Source: Pararhodobacter sp. (GTDB taxonomy: Bacteria; Pseudomonadota; Alphaproteobacteria; Rhodobacterales; Rhodobacteraceae). From it: a stretch of 64,000 nt of DNA. The first letter of the stretch is position 1; each line of letters opens with the position of its first letter. Below the pieces are notes generated by a model. The model saw nothing but the letters and a program-made list of their open reading frames with translations. It made no database searches and was not told where the DNA came from. This document shows, piece after piece, positions 24,620-33,141 of this stretch. A program made the position numbers and the translations under genes. The stretch is taken from contig NZ_JAUCBZ010000015.1 of assembly GCF_034676545.1 (NCBI RefSeq), positions 3,131,001-3,195,000 on the forward strand, written 5' to 3'.

Positions 24620-25320
24620 GCCTCGACCCCGAAAATACCGGTGAGAACCGGCCGATCCGTGATGCCGCGACGATCGTTCTGGTGCGCGCGGGGCAGACGG
24701 ACAATCCGCAGGTGCTGATGGGGATGCGCGGTGCCGGGGCTGCGTTCATGCCGTCGAAATATGTGTTTCCGGGCGGCGCGGTTGACCCGGATGACACGAA
24801 CATCTGCCTGCGGCCCGGCGTCCCCGAGGATCAGCGCCGGTTGCTTGGTAAAAACCCCGTGACCGCCAAGCCGCCCTCGCCCGAGGCGATGATCAGCGCC
24901 GCGATCCGCGAGCTGTGGGAGGAGGCCGGACAAATCCTGGGCGTTCCGGGTGCATGGGACGGCCCGGTGCCCGACGATTGGGCGGATTTCGCCAAGGCCG
25001 GGCTTTGTCCGGCGGGCAACTCGATGCAATTCATCTTTCGTGCGGTGACGCCGCCGGGGCGCACGCGCCGTTTTGATGCGCGGTTTTTTCTGGCCCGCAG
25101 CGAGGATCTGGCGACCGACCCTGATGATTTTTCCCGCGCCACCGATGAACTCAGCCACTTGCATTGGATCGCCCTCAGCGAAGCCCGCACCCTCGATCTG
25201 CCCTTCGTCACCGAGGTTGTCCTCGCCGAGGCCGAGGCCGTGCTGCGCGCCGGTCGCGTCGACAGCGTGCCGTTTTTTGACAACTCCGGCCCGGAATCGA
25301 CCTTCCGCCGGATCAGTTAA
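24616..25320 (+). CDS. NUDIX hydrolase
   Basis: A 234-residue NUDIX protein. The NUDIX box is spread as GGAVDPDDT ... AAIRELWEEAG (about 50-100), with an insertion of about 35 residues between the opening glycines and the RExxEE core. That insertion suits the NUDT7/19-like (CoA or nucleoside-diphosphate) subgroup. The substrate is unknown. ATG 24616 overlaps the DUF983 stop. Confidence 0.88.
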   Translation: MSLDPENTGENRPIRDAATIVLVRAGQTDNPQVLMGMRGAGAAFMPSKYVFPGGAVDPDDTNICLRPGVPEDQRRLLGKNPVTAKPPSPEAMISAAIRELWEEAGQILGVPGAWDGPVPDDWADFAKAGLCPAGNSMQFIFRAVTPPGRTRRFDARFFLARSEDLATDPDDFSRATDELSHLHWIALSEARTLDLPFVTEVVLAEAEAVLRAGRVDSVPFFDNSGPESTFRRIS

Positions 25321-25388
25321 GACCCGGCGGATCGGTTACCAAACGGTAAACCCTGCAATCTAACGTCTTGATTTTGTTGGTCCCACGG

Positions 25389-25409
25389 GATGTCCCACGG
25401 GGGGACATC
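25389..25409. repeat. Hairpin between convergent NUDIX and gltX genes
   Basis: GATGTCCC (25389-25396) pairs perfectly with GGGACATC (25402-25409) around a 5-nt loop. It lies 68 bp after the NUDIX stop and touches the gltX stop. No T-run follows on either strand, so it may be a weak bidirectional transcription stop or only an mRNA 3-prime-end stabiliser. Confidence 0.45.
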
Positions 25410-26733
25410 ACCCGGATTGGCCCGGCGTTTTTTGCAACAGAGGCATCAACGAGGCCATATCCGGCCCATGATCCAATCCGGTCACCGCCTTCCGAAGCGG
25501 CATGAACAATCCCTTGCCTTTTCGACCCGTCGCCGCCTTCACCGCGCCCGTCCAGTCAGACCAGGAGGTCGCTCCATAAGGGGGCGGCGGCAGCAATTTG
25601 AAAGCCTCCGCCACGAAATCCGCATCCTCCGGCGCAACCATCGGAACCGCCCCGTCGCGGCACAAACTCCACCACTGATCCACATCATCCAGCCGCGTGA
25701 TATTTTCCCGCGCGACCTCCCAGAACGCCGGCGCGATCGAATCCGGAACCCCCAGCGCCGCCAGTTTCCCGGCCACCGCCGCAAACGGCAGCCCCTGAAC
25801 ATGCCCGCGCGTGAGCGGCCACAGATCCTCGGCGTCGAATTTTGTCGGTGCCGACCCGAATTGCGACAGATCGAACCCCTCGGCGATCTCATCCAGCGTG
25901 GCCCGCAATTCCACCGGCTGCGACGATCCCAGCCGCGCCATCAACGACAGCAGCGCCATTCTTTCGACCCCCTGCGCGCGCAGATCCCGCAAACTCAGCG
26001 TCCCCAACCGTTTCGACAGCGCCTCGCCATGCGGGCCGGTCAGCAGTGAATGATGCGCGAAATCGGGAACCCTGCCGCCCATCGCCCGGATGATCTGAAT
26101 TTGCGTCGCCGTATTCGTGACGTGATCCCCGCCGCGCACGATATTCGTAACCCCCATATCCATGTCATCAACCGACGAGGCAAAGGTATACAAGACCTGC
26201 CCGTCGCCCCGGATCAACACCGGGTCCGAGACCGAGGCCGCATCAATCGAGATGTCGCCCAGAATGCCGTCGGTCCATTCGATCCGCTCCAGATCCAGCT
26301 GAAACCGCCAATACCCGGCGCGATCCGCGCGCAGTTTTTCACGCGCCGCGTCATCCAACGCCATCGCCGCGCGATCATAAACCGGCGGCTTGCCCATGTT
26401 CAGCTGTTTCTTGCGCTTGAGGTCCAGTTCGGTCGGGCTCTCGAAACACTCATAGAACCGCCCCGCTGCCCGCAATTGATCCGCCATCTCGGCGTACCGA
26501 TCCAGCCGCTCGGACTGACGCTCGACGCGGTCCCAGGTCAGCCCCAACCATTCGAGATCGGTCTTGATCCCGTCGACATATTCCTGCTTGGAACGCTCCT
26601 GATCCGTATCATCGAGGCGCAAGATGAACTCGCCGCCGGATTTGCGCGCAATCAGGTAATTGAACAGCGCGGTGCGCAGGTTGCCAATGTGCAGATAGCC
26701 AGTGGGCGACGGGGCGAAACGGGTGACGGTCAT
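25408..26733 (-). CDS. gltX: Glutamate--tRNA ligase
   Basis: A 441-residue class I aminoacyl-tRNA synthetase. The HIGH-type motif is HIGN at 15-18 within APSPTGYLHIGNLRTA. The KMSKS-type motif is LSKRLGT at about 240. The start MTVTRFAPSPTG is ATG 26733, preferred to a TTG two codons upstream. Rhodobacteraceae usually carry two gltX paralogues; the KRLG rather than KMSKS signature and the ~440-residue length suit the shorter one. It could charge tRNA-Glu and/or tRNA-Gln. Confidence 0.96.
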   Translation of the reverse strand: MTVTRFAPSPTGYLHIGNLRTALFNYLIARKSGGEFILRLDDTDQERSKQEYVDGIKTDLEWLGLTWDRVERQSERLDRYAEMADQLRAAGRFYECFESPTELDLKRKKQLNMGKPPVYDRAAMALDDAAREKLRADRAGYWRFQLDLERIEWTDGILGDISIDAASVSDPVLIRGDGQVLYTFASSVDDMDMGVTNIVRGGDHVTNTATQIQIIRAMGGRVPDFAHHSLLTGPHGEALSKRLGTLSLRDLRAQGVERMALLSLMARLGSSQPVELRATLDEIAEGFDLSQFGSAPTKFDAEDLWPLTRGHVQGLPFAAVAGKLAALGVPDSIAPAFWEVARENITRLDDVDQWWSLCRDGAVPMVAPEDADFVAEAFKLLPPPPYGATSWSDWTGAVKAATGRKGKGLFMPLRKAVTGLDHGPDMASLMPLLQKTPGQSG

Positions 26734-26802
26734 GCGCAAACTCCTGTTGCCGACGGTTTTTCACAGGTCGGCGATATTGTCCATATCACGCCACAAAGCG
26801 CA

Positions 26803-27558
26803 TCATTCCGGCACTGTGTCGTCTGCCTCGGGTGCCTCGTCAATCCGTCCGCGAAAGCCCGTCGCGACGACGAATTTCTCGGAGCTGTCGGACCGACTGG
26901 CCGCCGGTTTCACGTTGTGAACCTTGGTGAAACGTTGCTTGAGGAGGTGCTGAAGCTCCCCCTCGGCCCCGCCCGCCAACACCTTGGCGACAAAAGTCCC
27001 GCCCGGGCGCAGCACGTCAAACGCGAAATGCGCCGCGTGTTCGCACAGGGTGATGATGCGCAAATGGTCGGTTTGCTTGTGCCCGGACGCCGACGCCGCC
27101 ATGTCGGACATCACCACATCGGCGGTGCCATTCAGCCAGCCTTTGACCTTGTCGTCAGCGCCTTCATCCAGAAAATCAAGGACATGCACTTCGGCGCCTG
27201 CCACAGGCTCGACCTCTTGCAGGTCGATACCCAGAACATAACCGATGCGCTTGCCCGATTTTGCGCCCAGCGCATTCACCCGCTCGACGGCCACTTGCAA
27301 CCAGCCACCCGGCGCGCAGCCCAGATCAACGATCCGCGCGCCCGGCACCAAGAACCGAAACTTGTCGTCGAGTTCGAGTATCTTGTATGCAGCACGCCCG
27401 CGCATCCCCTCTTTGCGCGCCCGCGCGACATAGGGGTCGTTCAACTGGCGCTCCAGCCAGCGAGTCGAGGACATCTTGCGGCCCTTGGCCGTTTTGACCT
27501 TCACCCGAAGATCGCGCTGTCCGCGCCCCGAGGTGCCTTTGGTGGGCGGATTCGCCAT
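26803..27558 (-). CDS. rlmE: 23S rRNA (uridine-2552-2-prime-O)-methyltransferase
   Basis: A 251-residue RrmJ/FtsJ-type enzyme that methylates U2552 of 23S rRNA late in 50S assembly. The SAM site is VDLGCAPGGW (about 77-86), and the catalytic K-D-K-E set is visible around AYKILELDD, SDMAASASG, FVAKVLAGG and SEKFVVATG. A basic N-terminal extension is typical in alphaproteobacteria. It lies 9 bp downstream of the Ppx/GppA gene on the same strand, a conserved pairing. Confidence 0.96.
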   Translation of the reverse strand: MANPPTKGTSGRGQRDLRVKVKTAKGRKMSSTRWLERQLNDPYVARARKEGMRGRAAYKILELDDKFRFLVPGARIVDLGCAPGGWLQVAVERVNALGAKSGKRIGYVLGIDLQEVEPVAGAEVHVLDFLDEGADDKVKGWLNGTADVVMSDMAASASGHKQTDHLRIITLCEHAAHFAFDVLRPGGTFVAKVLAGGAEGELQHLLKQRFTKVHNVKPAASRSDSSEKFVVATGFRGRIDEAPEADDTVPE

Positions 27559-27567
27559 CGTGTTTCC

Positions 27568-28719
27568 TTACAAGTTTTGCAGCACACCGTCGTGGCTCAT
27601 TTGCGCATAGAGCATCCCCTCGCGCAGGCCACGGTCGGCGACTGACATGACATCGGTGGGCCAGACCCGCATCAACGCCTGCAAAATTGCCGCCCCGGAC
27701 ATGATCAGCCCATGTCGGTCGCGGCCGATCCGCGGGTCGGTGCGCCGCCCCTCTGGCCCCAACGCCAGATAGTCGCGGATCACGGTGTCGATCTGCACCG
27801 ACGTCATGGTCAGCCCGTCCACCTTGTTGCGGTCATAGCGGCGCAGACCCAAGAACGACGCGGCAACGGTGGTCACGGTGCCCGAGGTGCCGATGATCTG
27901 AAACCCCTTGCGGGGCGCCGGGTTCTGATAGGGGGTGAAACTGTGCAGCTGCTCTTCAAAATGCCAACTCATCAGGGCGAATCGCGCCGCATCACTGTCA
28001 ACATCCGAGAAGAGTTCGCGCAGCGTTGCCACGCCCAGCGGCACCGAGATCCAGTCAACCACCCGGGCCTGATTGGGCAACAATGGCGCGCTCGGCTTGG
28101 CGTCCAGCCCCAGCTTCACGCTCAGGATCGCCTCGCGCCGCTTGTTGGGTGCCACGTCGGACAGGTCGATCCACACAAGCTCGGTCGAGCCGCCGCCGAT
28201 GTCGATGACCAGCAGTTGCTCTGCCCCCTCGACGACCAAAGGCGCGCAGGAGATCACCGCCAGCCGCGCCTCTTCTTCGGTGGGAATGATTTCCAGCCGC
28301 AGCCCGGTTTCGCGCTGGATCTTGCGGATGAATTCAGACGAATTATGCGCCCGTCGGCACGCTTCGGTCGCGACCAGTCGCATTCGGACAACGTTGTGGT
28401 CATCAAGCTTGCGGCGGCAAATGCGCAGGGCCTGAACGGTACGCGCCATTGGCCCATGGCCAAGACGCCCCGTTGCCTCGAGGCCGGTGCCGAGTTCCAC
28501 GGCACGCGAAAAGCTGTCAATCACCTCGAATTGCGGGCCCTTGGGGCGCGCAATGAGCATGCGACAACTGTTTGTTCCCAAATCGAGCGCGGCGTAAAGC
28601 CCCGCCCCCTTGGGCGATGTCTGGCGCCTTGGGTCTTTCCCGGAGGAAGCCCGCCCACGCTTGGGTGGCCTCGACGATGCCGGGTTCGCCGCCGCGCCTG
28701 CGGGACGTTCGGGCGTCAT
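27568..28719 (-). CDS. Exopolyphosphatase / pppGpp phosphatase (Ppx/GppA family)
   Basis: A 383-residue protein of the ASKHA fold. The phosphate-1 motif ALDLGTNSCRMLIA is at about 43-56 and the second phosphate motif LVIDIGGGSTELV at about 170. A basic, low-complexity N-terminal tail (about 1-38) precedes the fold. The short form (no C-terminal HD domain) is usual next to rlmE. It hydrolyses polyphosphate and/or pppGpp; which one cannot be told from sequence. The start has GGAGG upstream. Confidence 0.92.
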   Translation of the reverse strand: MTPERPAGAAANPASSRPPKRGRASSGKDPRRQTSPKGAGLYAALDLGTNSCRMLIARPKGPQFEVIDSFSRAVELGTGLEATGRLGHGPMARTVQALRICRRKLDDHNVVRMRLVATEACRRAHNSSEFIRKIQRETGLRLEIIPTEEEARLAVISCAPLVVEGAEQLLVIDIGGGSTELVWIDLSDVAPNKRREAILSVKLGLDAKPSAPLLPNQARVVDWISVPLGVATLRELFSDVDSDAARFALMSWHFEEQLHSFTPYQNPAPRKGFQIIGTSGTVTTVAASFLGLRRYDRNKVDGLTMTSVQIDTVIRDYLALGPEGRRTDPRIGRDRHGLIMSGAAILQALMRVWPTDVMSVADRGLREGMLYAQMSHDGVLQNL

Positions 28720-29202
28720 TGCCGCCCTCCATTTCGTGTTGCCCCTATCCTAGTGCCCGCGGACCTCCGGCGCAAGCCGCGATGCACGGGGTTGACCCGC
28801 TGTTAAAGGGCTGAGCATCGCAAGTTGACGCCGACCTCGCCATCTCGTTGCCGCGTCGTGCTGGCCGCGAATCAATATGAGCGGCGCCGGGCCCATGCAC
28901 CGCGTCGCAAGGCCCCACACGCCCAGGATGAGCGGATTGCCGCCGGTTGCCGCCAGGGTGAAAACATCATCGACGCTTCCGTTGCGTCAACTCTGTCAAC
29001 ATATCCAGAGGGTTAAGCACTTGTTAGGAAAAAAACGCAAAATCCGTGACCGACCGCGGAACCAATGACAGCGCAAAGAGTTGATTTCTTGAAGCAAGTT
29101 GGCCGTGACATACTGTGCAAGCCGTTGATGATTTTTTACTGCCCGCAAATGCCCGTGTGACATCCCGAATGTCAACTTCCAGATGCTGAAAGGAGACTTC
29201 CC
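28720..29202. other. Intergenic region between Ppx/GppA and the outer-membrane protein gene
   Basis: This 483-bp gap between divergent genes holds no convincing reading frame or RNA gene. It should carry the promoter for the minus-strand ppx-rlmE pair near its left end and that of the outer-membrane protein near its right end. The right half (about 28985-29150) is distinctly richer in A+T than the flanking genes. Confidence 0.6.
29089..29116 (+). promoter_or_regulatory. Candidate promoter of the outer-membrane protein gene
   Basis: TTGAAG (29089-29094) and TACTGT (29111-29116) are spaced by 16 bp, about 85 bp upstream of the start codon, in the A+T-rich part of the gap. A strong Shine-Dalgarno (AAAGGAG) precedes the ATG at 29203. 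The hexamers match consensus only partly. Confidence 0.3.
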
Positions 29203-29892
29203 ATGAAATTTTCACTGATGACAACTCTTGCTGCAGGCCTCGCCGCAGGCCTTGCGACTTCGGCTTTGGCGTCTGGTCCGGTTACCGTGTACGAACCACC
29301 CATCGTGCCCTTCGTGCCCGCAACCTATGATTGGAGCGGCTTTTATGCCGGCTTGCACGTTGGCACGCTGCTTGACAACAACAATTGGGCCGAGCGCTCG
29401 GGCCCGGTGGCGAACACGCCCGGTGATTGGGGCGGCACCCCGTGGGGCTTGACCGCTGGCTATAACATGCAAAGCGGTGCGATGGTTTATGGTGCCGCAT
29501 TCGACTATACCGGCGGAACCTTGACCGCCAATTCAACCACCGGCGGGGGTTTCTTCTGCGTCGGCGGCACCTGTACAACCACTGTCGAAAACGGCTTTGC
29601 CATCCGTGGTCGCATCGGTCGCGCCTTTGATCGCACGTTGATCTACGCCACCGCAGGTTTGGCCTCGGGCGATGCGACGGGCTTTGCTGGTGTCACCACC
29701 GGTCAAGATCGGCTGACAGGCTGGACCGCGGGAATCGGCATTGAACATGCCGTCTCGGACGTGGTGTCGCTCAATCTTGAGTACCTGTACACCGACCTTG
29801 GCCGCCTGGAGTTGCCGACGGCTTGCGGTGTCAATTGTTACACCGACGTGAATTACGGCACGGTCCGGCTGGGCGTGAACTTCAACTTCTGA
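29203..29892 (+). CDS. Outer-membrane beta-barrel protein
   Basis: A 229-residue protein with a signal peptide (cleavage after TSALASG). An eight-strand barrel pattern follows: YDWSGFYAGLHVGT near the start, alternating aromatic/glycine strands, and a C-terminal strand ending in aromatic Phe (VRLGVNFNF), the signal for BAM insertion. This fits the Omp25/31-like small porin family of alphaproteobacteria. The strong Shine-Dalgarno and a strong terminator downstream suggest a monocistronic, well-expressed gene. Confidence 0.92.
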   Translation: MKFSLMTTLAAGLAAGLATSALASGPVTVYEPPIVPFVPATYDWSGFYAGLHVGTLLDNNNWAERSGPVANTPGDWGGTPWGLTAGYNMQSGAMVYGAAFDYTGGTLTANSTTGGGFFCVGGTCTTTVENGFAIRGRIGRAFDRTLIYATAGLASGDATGFAGVTTGQDRLTGWTAGIGIEHAVSDVVSLNLEYLYTDLGRLELPTACGVNCYTDVNYGTVRLGVNFNF

Positions 29893-29940
29893 CCCGGTTG
29901 ACGTGCACAAGGTCTCGGCAAAAAACGACCATGGGTCACA

Positions 29941-29970
29941 GGCCCGTCCCACCTTGGGGCGGGCCTTTTT
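29941..29970 (+). terminator. Rho-independent terminator after the outer-membrane protein gene
   Basis: GGCCCGTCC pairs with the GGGCGGGCC half (one G:U-type mismatch) around a short loop and is followed by TTTTT. It begins about 50 bp after the stop codon at 29892. Confidence 0.9.
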
Positions 29971-30019
29971 GCTGGGCATACCCGCATTCGTTCACGAAGT
30001 TCATGAAGAATATTCACCG

Positions 30020-30085
30020 CGCGCGCGCTGGCTCACGCGGCGGCAAGCCTGTATCCCATAGGCGGGTCGCAAGGTGACCCGCGCA
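30020..30085 (+). promoter_or_regulatory. Structured leader upstream of the one-carbon gene cluster
   Basis: Upstream of the virulence-factor-domain gene lie successive inverted repeats: CCGCG...CGCGG (about 30017-30040), GCCT...AGGC (30047-30063) and a perfect 7-bp stem GCGGGTC-GCAAGGT-GACCCGC (30062-30082). About 75 nt separate the last stem from the start codon. The layout could be a regulatory RNA leader, but it matches no riboswitch consensus I know. Confidence 0.3.
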
Positions 30086-30157
30086 GGTCGAAAACAACGC
30101 CTCAGACCATCGGGAAAACGGCGATGCAGAAACACGCGCATGAAACAGGAGCCCGCA

Positions 30158-30478
30158 ATGTCAGATGCCACGCTGAACCCCGTCACCATCGTCTATTGGC
30201 GCGATATCCCCGCCCAGGTGATCGTCGGCAAAGGACGGCGCGCGGCCAAGGTGCAATTGCCCGAGCGGTTCGAGCAGGCGATTGACCGCTGCGCGATGAA
30301 AGTCGGCGCACGCGATACCAACTCATATCTGGCCGATTGGCGCAAAGCCGACCCCTATGATGTCGCTGGCGAGCAGGAACACGTCGCCCGCGCCGAGGCC
30401 AGCCGTCTGGAACAGGAATACGACACCGCAAGGATCAAAACGTTGATCGCCAATGACGGGCGGGACACGCGTGTGTAA
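30158..30478 (+). CDS. Virulence-factor-domain protein of the one-carbon cluster
   Basis: A 106-residue protein (MSDATLNPVTIVYWRDIPAQ...) matching the small family labelled 'virulence factor'. Despite the label, in Rhodobacteraceae it lies beside methylenetetrahydrofolate reductase and methyltransferase genes. Conserved features are VYWRDIPAQVIVG and LPERFEQAIDRCAMK. ATG 30158 follows AACAGGAG. Only 16 bp separate it from the MTHFR gene. Function unknown, probably in methyl transfer to or from tetrahydrofolate. Confidence 0.8.
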   Translation: MSDATLNPVTIVYWRDIPAQVIVGKGRRAAKVQLPERFEQAIDRCAMKVGARDTNSYLADWRKADPYDVAGEQEHVARAEASRLEQEYDTARIKTLIANDGRDTRV

Positions 30479-30494
30479 CCTGAGGGAGGTTCTG

Positions 30495-31421
30495 ATGGCT
30501 TTGTTCAAATTTGGCCGCAAAGAGAGTGGCGCGCCGGTCACCGGTTCTGAAATGCTGATCCCGTTTCTTCAGGGGTTCTCGATCGAGGTGATGCCACGCA
30601 CGGCGGAAAAGATCGACGATTTCGCCGCCATCCTGCCGGTGGGAACGCGTGTGTATATCGCCCATATCGACGGGACTCCGATTGACGAGATGGTCGCCAC
30701 CGCCGCGCGCCTGCGCCGCGAAGGCTTTGAGCCGATGCCGCATTTCCCGGCGCGGATCATCAAGGACAAGGCCATGCTGACCGAATGGGTCACGCGCTAC
30801 AAAGCCGAGGCCGATGTCAAACAAGGTCTGCTGCTGGCAGGCGGCGTGGACAAGCCGGTTGGCGATTTTCATTCCTCGATGCAATTGCTGGAAAGCGGCG
30901 CGTTTGACGGGTTCGAGCGCCTGCACGTCGCGGGCCATCCCGAAGGCAACAAGGACATCGACCCCGATGGCTCGGACAAGATGGTGATGGATGCGCTGCG
31001 CTGGAAACAGGATTTCAGCACCCGCACCGATGCCAAGATGGCGCTGGCAACCCAGTTCTGTTTCGAGGCCGCGCCGGTCATCGCCTGGGTCAACCGCTTG
31101 CAAGCCGAGGGCATCGACCTGCCGGTTCATATCGGCGTCGCGGGCCCGGCAAAACTGCAAACGCTGATCAAATTCTCGATCGCCTGCGGCGTGGGCGCGT
31201 CGTTGCGCGTGCTGCAAAAGCGGGCGATGGATGTCTCGAAACTGTTGCTGCCCTACGAGCCCGACGAGTTCGTGTCCGCCCTCGCCGCGCACAAGGCCGC
31301 CAACCCGTCGTTTGGCATCGAGGCCGTGCATTTCTTCCCGCTGGGCGGCATCAAGACCAACGCAACCTGGATTTCAAACCGCACCATCCCGATGGCAACC
31401 GCCGCGCAAGCGAACGGCTGA
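30495..31421 (+). CDS. Methylenetetrahydrofolate reductase family protein
   Basis: A 308-residue TIM-barrel protein of the MTHFR family (5,10-CH2-THF to or from 5-CH3-THF, FAD-dependent). It diverges from housekeeping MetF; features include IEVMPRTAEKIDD near the N-terminus and HVAGHPEG at the middle. In this cluster the likely direction is oxidation of methyl-THF produced by the adjacent methyltransferase, feeding C1 oxidation. ATG 30495 follows GGGAGGT. The C-terminus is short of the extra subdomain seen in some relatives. Confidence 0.88.
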   Translation: MALFKFGRKESGAPVTGSEMLIPFLQGFSIEVMPRTAEKIDDFAAILPVGTRVYIAHIDGTPIDEMVATAARLRREGFEPMPHFPARIIKDKAMLTEWVTRYKAEADVKQGLLLAGGVDKPVGDFHSSMQLLESGAFDGFERLHVAGHPEGNKDIDPDGSDKMVMDALRWKQDFSTRTDAKMALATQFCFEAAPVIAWVNRLQAEGIDLPVHIGVAGPAKLQTLIKFSIACGVGASLRVLQKRAMDVSKLLLPYEPDEFVSALAAHKAANPSFGIEAVHFFPLGGIKTNATWISNRTIPMATAAQANG

Positions 31422-31538
31422 CACGCATCCAAGGCGCCCGCGCTGGCAAAAACCGCAGCCTAGCCCGCTGCGATGGCGCCATTGACACTTTCGACCCACG
31501 CTCGAGGCACTCCTCAAGCACTCATCAGGAGTTCCACC

Positions 31539-32519
31539 ATGACCCGCACCGTCCTCGAATCCGCCACAAAAACCGTGATCATCGGTTTTGACGAACCATT
31601 CTGCGTCATCGGCGAGCGCATCAACCCGACGGGCCGCAAGAAGCTGGCGGCCGAGTTGGAGATGGACAATTTCTCGACCGTGGAAATGGACGCGCTGGAG
31701 CAGGTCTTGTGCGGGGCGACGGTGCTGGATGTGAACTCGGGCGCGGTGTTCACCAATCGGATGGCCGCTGATCCGCGCTATGCCGACAACAACTTTGTCG
31801 AACCACCGCTGATGAAAGCACTGATCGAATGCGTGCAGGCGATCACTGACGTGCCGCTGTGCATCGACAGCTCGGTGCCCGGCGCGCTGGAAGCGGGGCT
31901 GAAAGCGGCCAATGGTCGCCCGTTGCTGAACTCGGTCACCGGCGAGGAAGAGCGGCTGGAATTGGTGCTGCCGCTGGTCAAGAAATACAACGTGCCGGTT
32001 GTGGCGATCTCGAACGACGACACCGGCATTTCCGAGGACCCGGACGTGCGCTTTGCGGTGGCGAAAAAGATTGTCCAGCGCGCGGCGGATTTCGGCATTC
32101 CGGCCCATGACATCGTCGTGGATCCCTTGGTCATGCCGATTGGCGCGATGTCCACGGCCGGAAAACAAGTGTTCGCACTGGTGCGCCGTTTGCGCGATGA
32201 GCTGGGCGTCAACACCACCTGCGGCGCGTCGAACATATCGTTCGGCTTGCCGAACCGTCACGGCGTGAACGCGGCGTTCTTGCCGATGGCCATTGGCGCG
32301 GGCATGACCTCGGCGATCATGAACCCGGTGCGGGCGCAAGAAATGGAAGCGATCCGCGCGGCCAATATGTTGATGGACCACGATCCGAACGGCGGCGAGT
32401 GGATCCGTTTGGCCAAGGTGCTGGAAGCGATGAAAGACGGGGCAAGTTTTGCCGAGGCCTCGAAAGCCGCCTCGTCGGCGGCCTCGGGCCGACGCGGCGG
32501 GCGCAAGGGTCGCGGCTGA
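31539..32519 (+). CDS. Methyltetrahydrofolate:corrinoid methyltransferase (pterin-binding, AcsE-like)
   Basis: A 326-residue pterin-binding TIM barrel. Typical stretches are CVIGERINPTGRKKL (about 20-35), LDVNSGAVF, PLCIDSS and PLLNSVTGEEE, and TTCGASNISFGLPNR near residue 230. Family members move a methyl group between THF and a corrinoid protein. The C-terminus is a short Ser/Ala/Arg/Gly tail. It needs a corrinoid partner, and none is encoded nearby. A strong terminator follows the gene. Confidence 0.9.
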   Translation: MTRTVLESATKTVIIGFDEPFCVIGERINPTGRKKLAAELEMDNFSTVEMDALEQVLCGATVLDVNSGAVFTNRMAADPRYADNNFVEPPLMKALIECVQAITDVPLCIDSSVPGALEAGLKAANGRPLLNSVTGEEERLELVLPLVKKYNVPVVAISNDDTGISEDPDVRFAVAKKIVQRAADFGIPAHDIVVDPLVMPIGAMSTAGKQVFALVRRLRDELGVNTTCGASNISFGLPNRHGVNAAFLPMAIGAGMTSAIMNPVRAQEMEAIRAANMLMDHDPNGGEWIRLAKVLEAMKDGASFAEASKAASSAASGRRGGRKGRG

Positions 32520-32545
32520 TTTCAGTCCGTGGTGACCGGTTTTGC

Positions 32546-32569
32546 GGGCGGCCTTCGGGTCGCCCTTTT
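32546..32569 (+). terminator. Rho-independent terminator after the methyl-THF methyltransferase gene
   Basis: GGGCGGCC pairs with GGTCGCCC (one G:U) across a TTCG tetraloop and is followed by TTTT. It ends the virulence-factor-MTHFR-methyltransferase operon 26 bp after the stop, so the universal stress gene beyond it probably has its own promoter. Confidence 0.9.
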
Positions 32570-32694
32570 CATATGATGACTTTCTGGCGCAGGAAATTAC
32601 CGCACAGGTCATCAGTCTTGACGCAGATCAACGTGAGCCCCTAATCTCTGGCCTAAAGTCGCTTGCAGACGCGAACATGGATTGGAGAAACCCG

Positions 32695-33105
32695 ATGTAC
32701 AAGAATATCATTGTTGCCGTTGCTCTCAGCCACGGTGACGCTGGCAAGGGCCTGCTGGACAAAGCCGTTGACCTGCTGGACGAGGGTGGCGTCATCCGTC
32801 TTCTCACCGTCTTGGAAGATGTCCCCAGCTATGTCGCCGCCGAATTGCCGCGCGATCTGAATGACCGCCGCCAAGCCGAAGCCAAGGTCGAATTGAGCGT
32901 CTTGGTCGCAAGACAAGACGTGAACATCCAACCCGAGGTTCGCACCGGCGCACCGGCCGGCCAGATCCTGCAATGCGCCGAAGATACGGGCGCTGACTTG
33001 ATCATGATCGCCTCGCACCGGCCCGGTCTGAGCGATTATTTCATCGGTTCGACGGCAGCGCGTGTGGTTCGCCACGCGCAGACTTCGGTCCTGATTTCGC
33101 GCTGA
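32695..33105 (+). CDS. Universal stress protein (UspA family)
   Basis: A 136-residue single-domain Usp. It opens MYKNIIVAVALSHGD and ends with the nucleotide-binding signature DLIMIASHRPGLSDYFIGST (a G-2x-G-9x-G(S/T) type loop) followed by VLISR. ATG 32695 has GGAG 8 nt upstream; an in-frame ATG at 32677 is less well placed. It sits between the two convergent halves of the one-carbon island. Confidence 0.93.
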   Translation: MYKNIIVAVALSHGDAGKGLLDKAVDLLDEGGVIRLLTVLEDVPSYVAAELPRDLNDRRQAEAKVELSVLVARQDVNIQPEVRTGAPAGQILQCAEDTGADLIMIASHRPGLSDYFIGSTAARVVRHAQTSVLISR

Positions 33106-33112
33106 CGTGCGA

Positions 33113-33134
33113 CGCGCCAGCGTTGGCTGGCGCG
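33113..33134. repeat. Hairpin between convergent usp and mttB-like genes
   Basis: CGCGCCAGC (33113-33121) and GCTGGCGCG (33126-33134) form a perfect 9-bp stem with a GTTG loop in the 36-bp gap between converging genes. No clear T-run follows on either strand, so it may stop transcription in both directions weakly or protect the mRNA 3-prime ends. Confidence 0.6.
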
Positions 33135-33141
33135 CCCGCCT

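Noticed and set aside
29941..30157. Cobalamin or glycine riboswitch before the one-carbon operon
   Set aside because: No B12-box-like or glycine-aptamer core sequence found; only unassigned hairpins remain.
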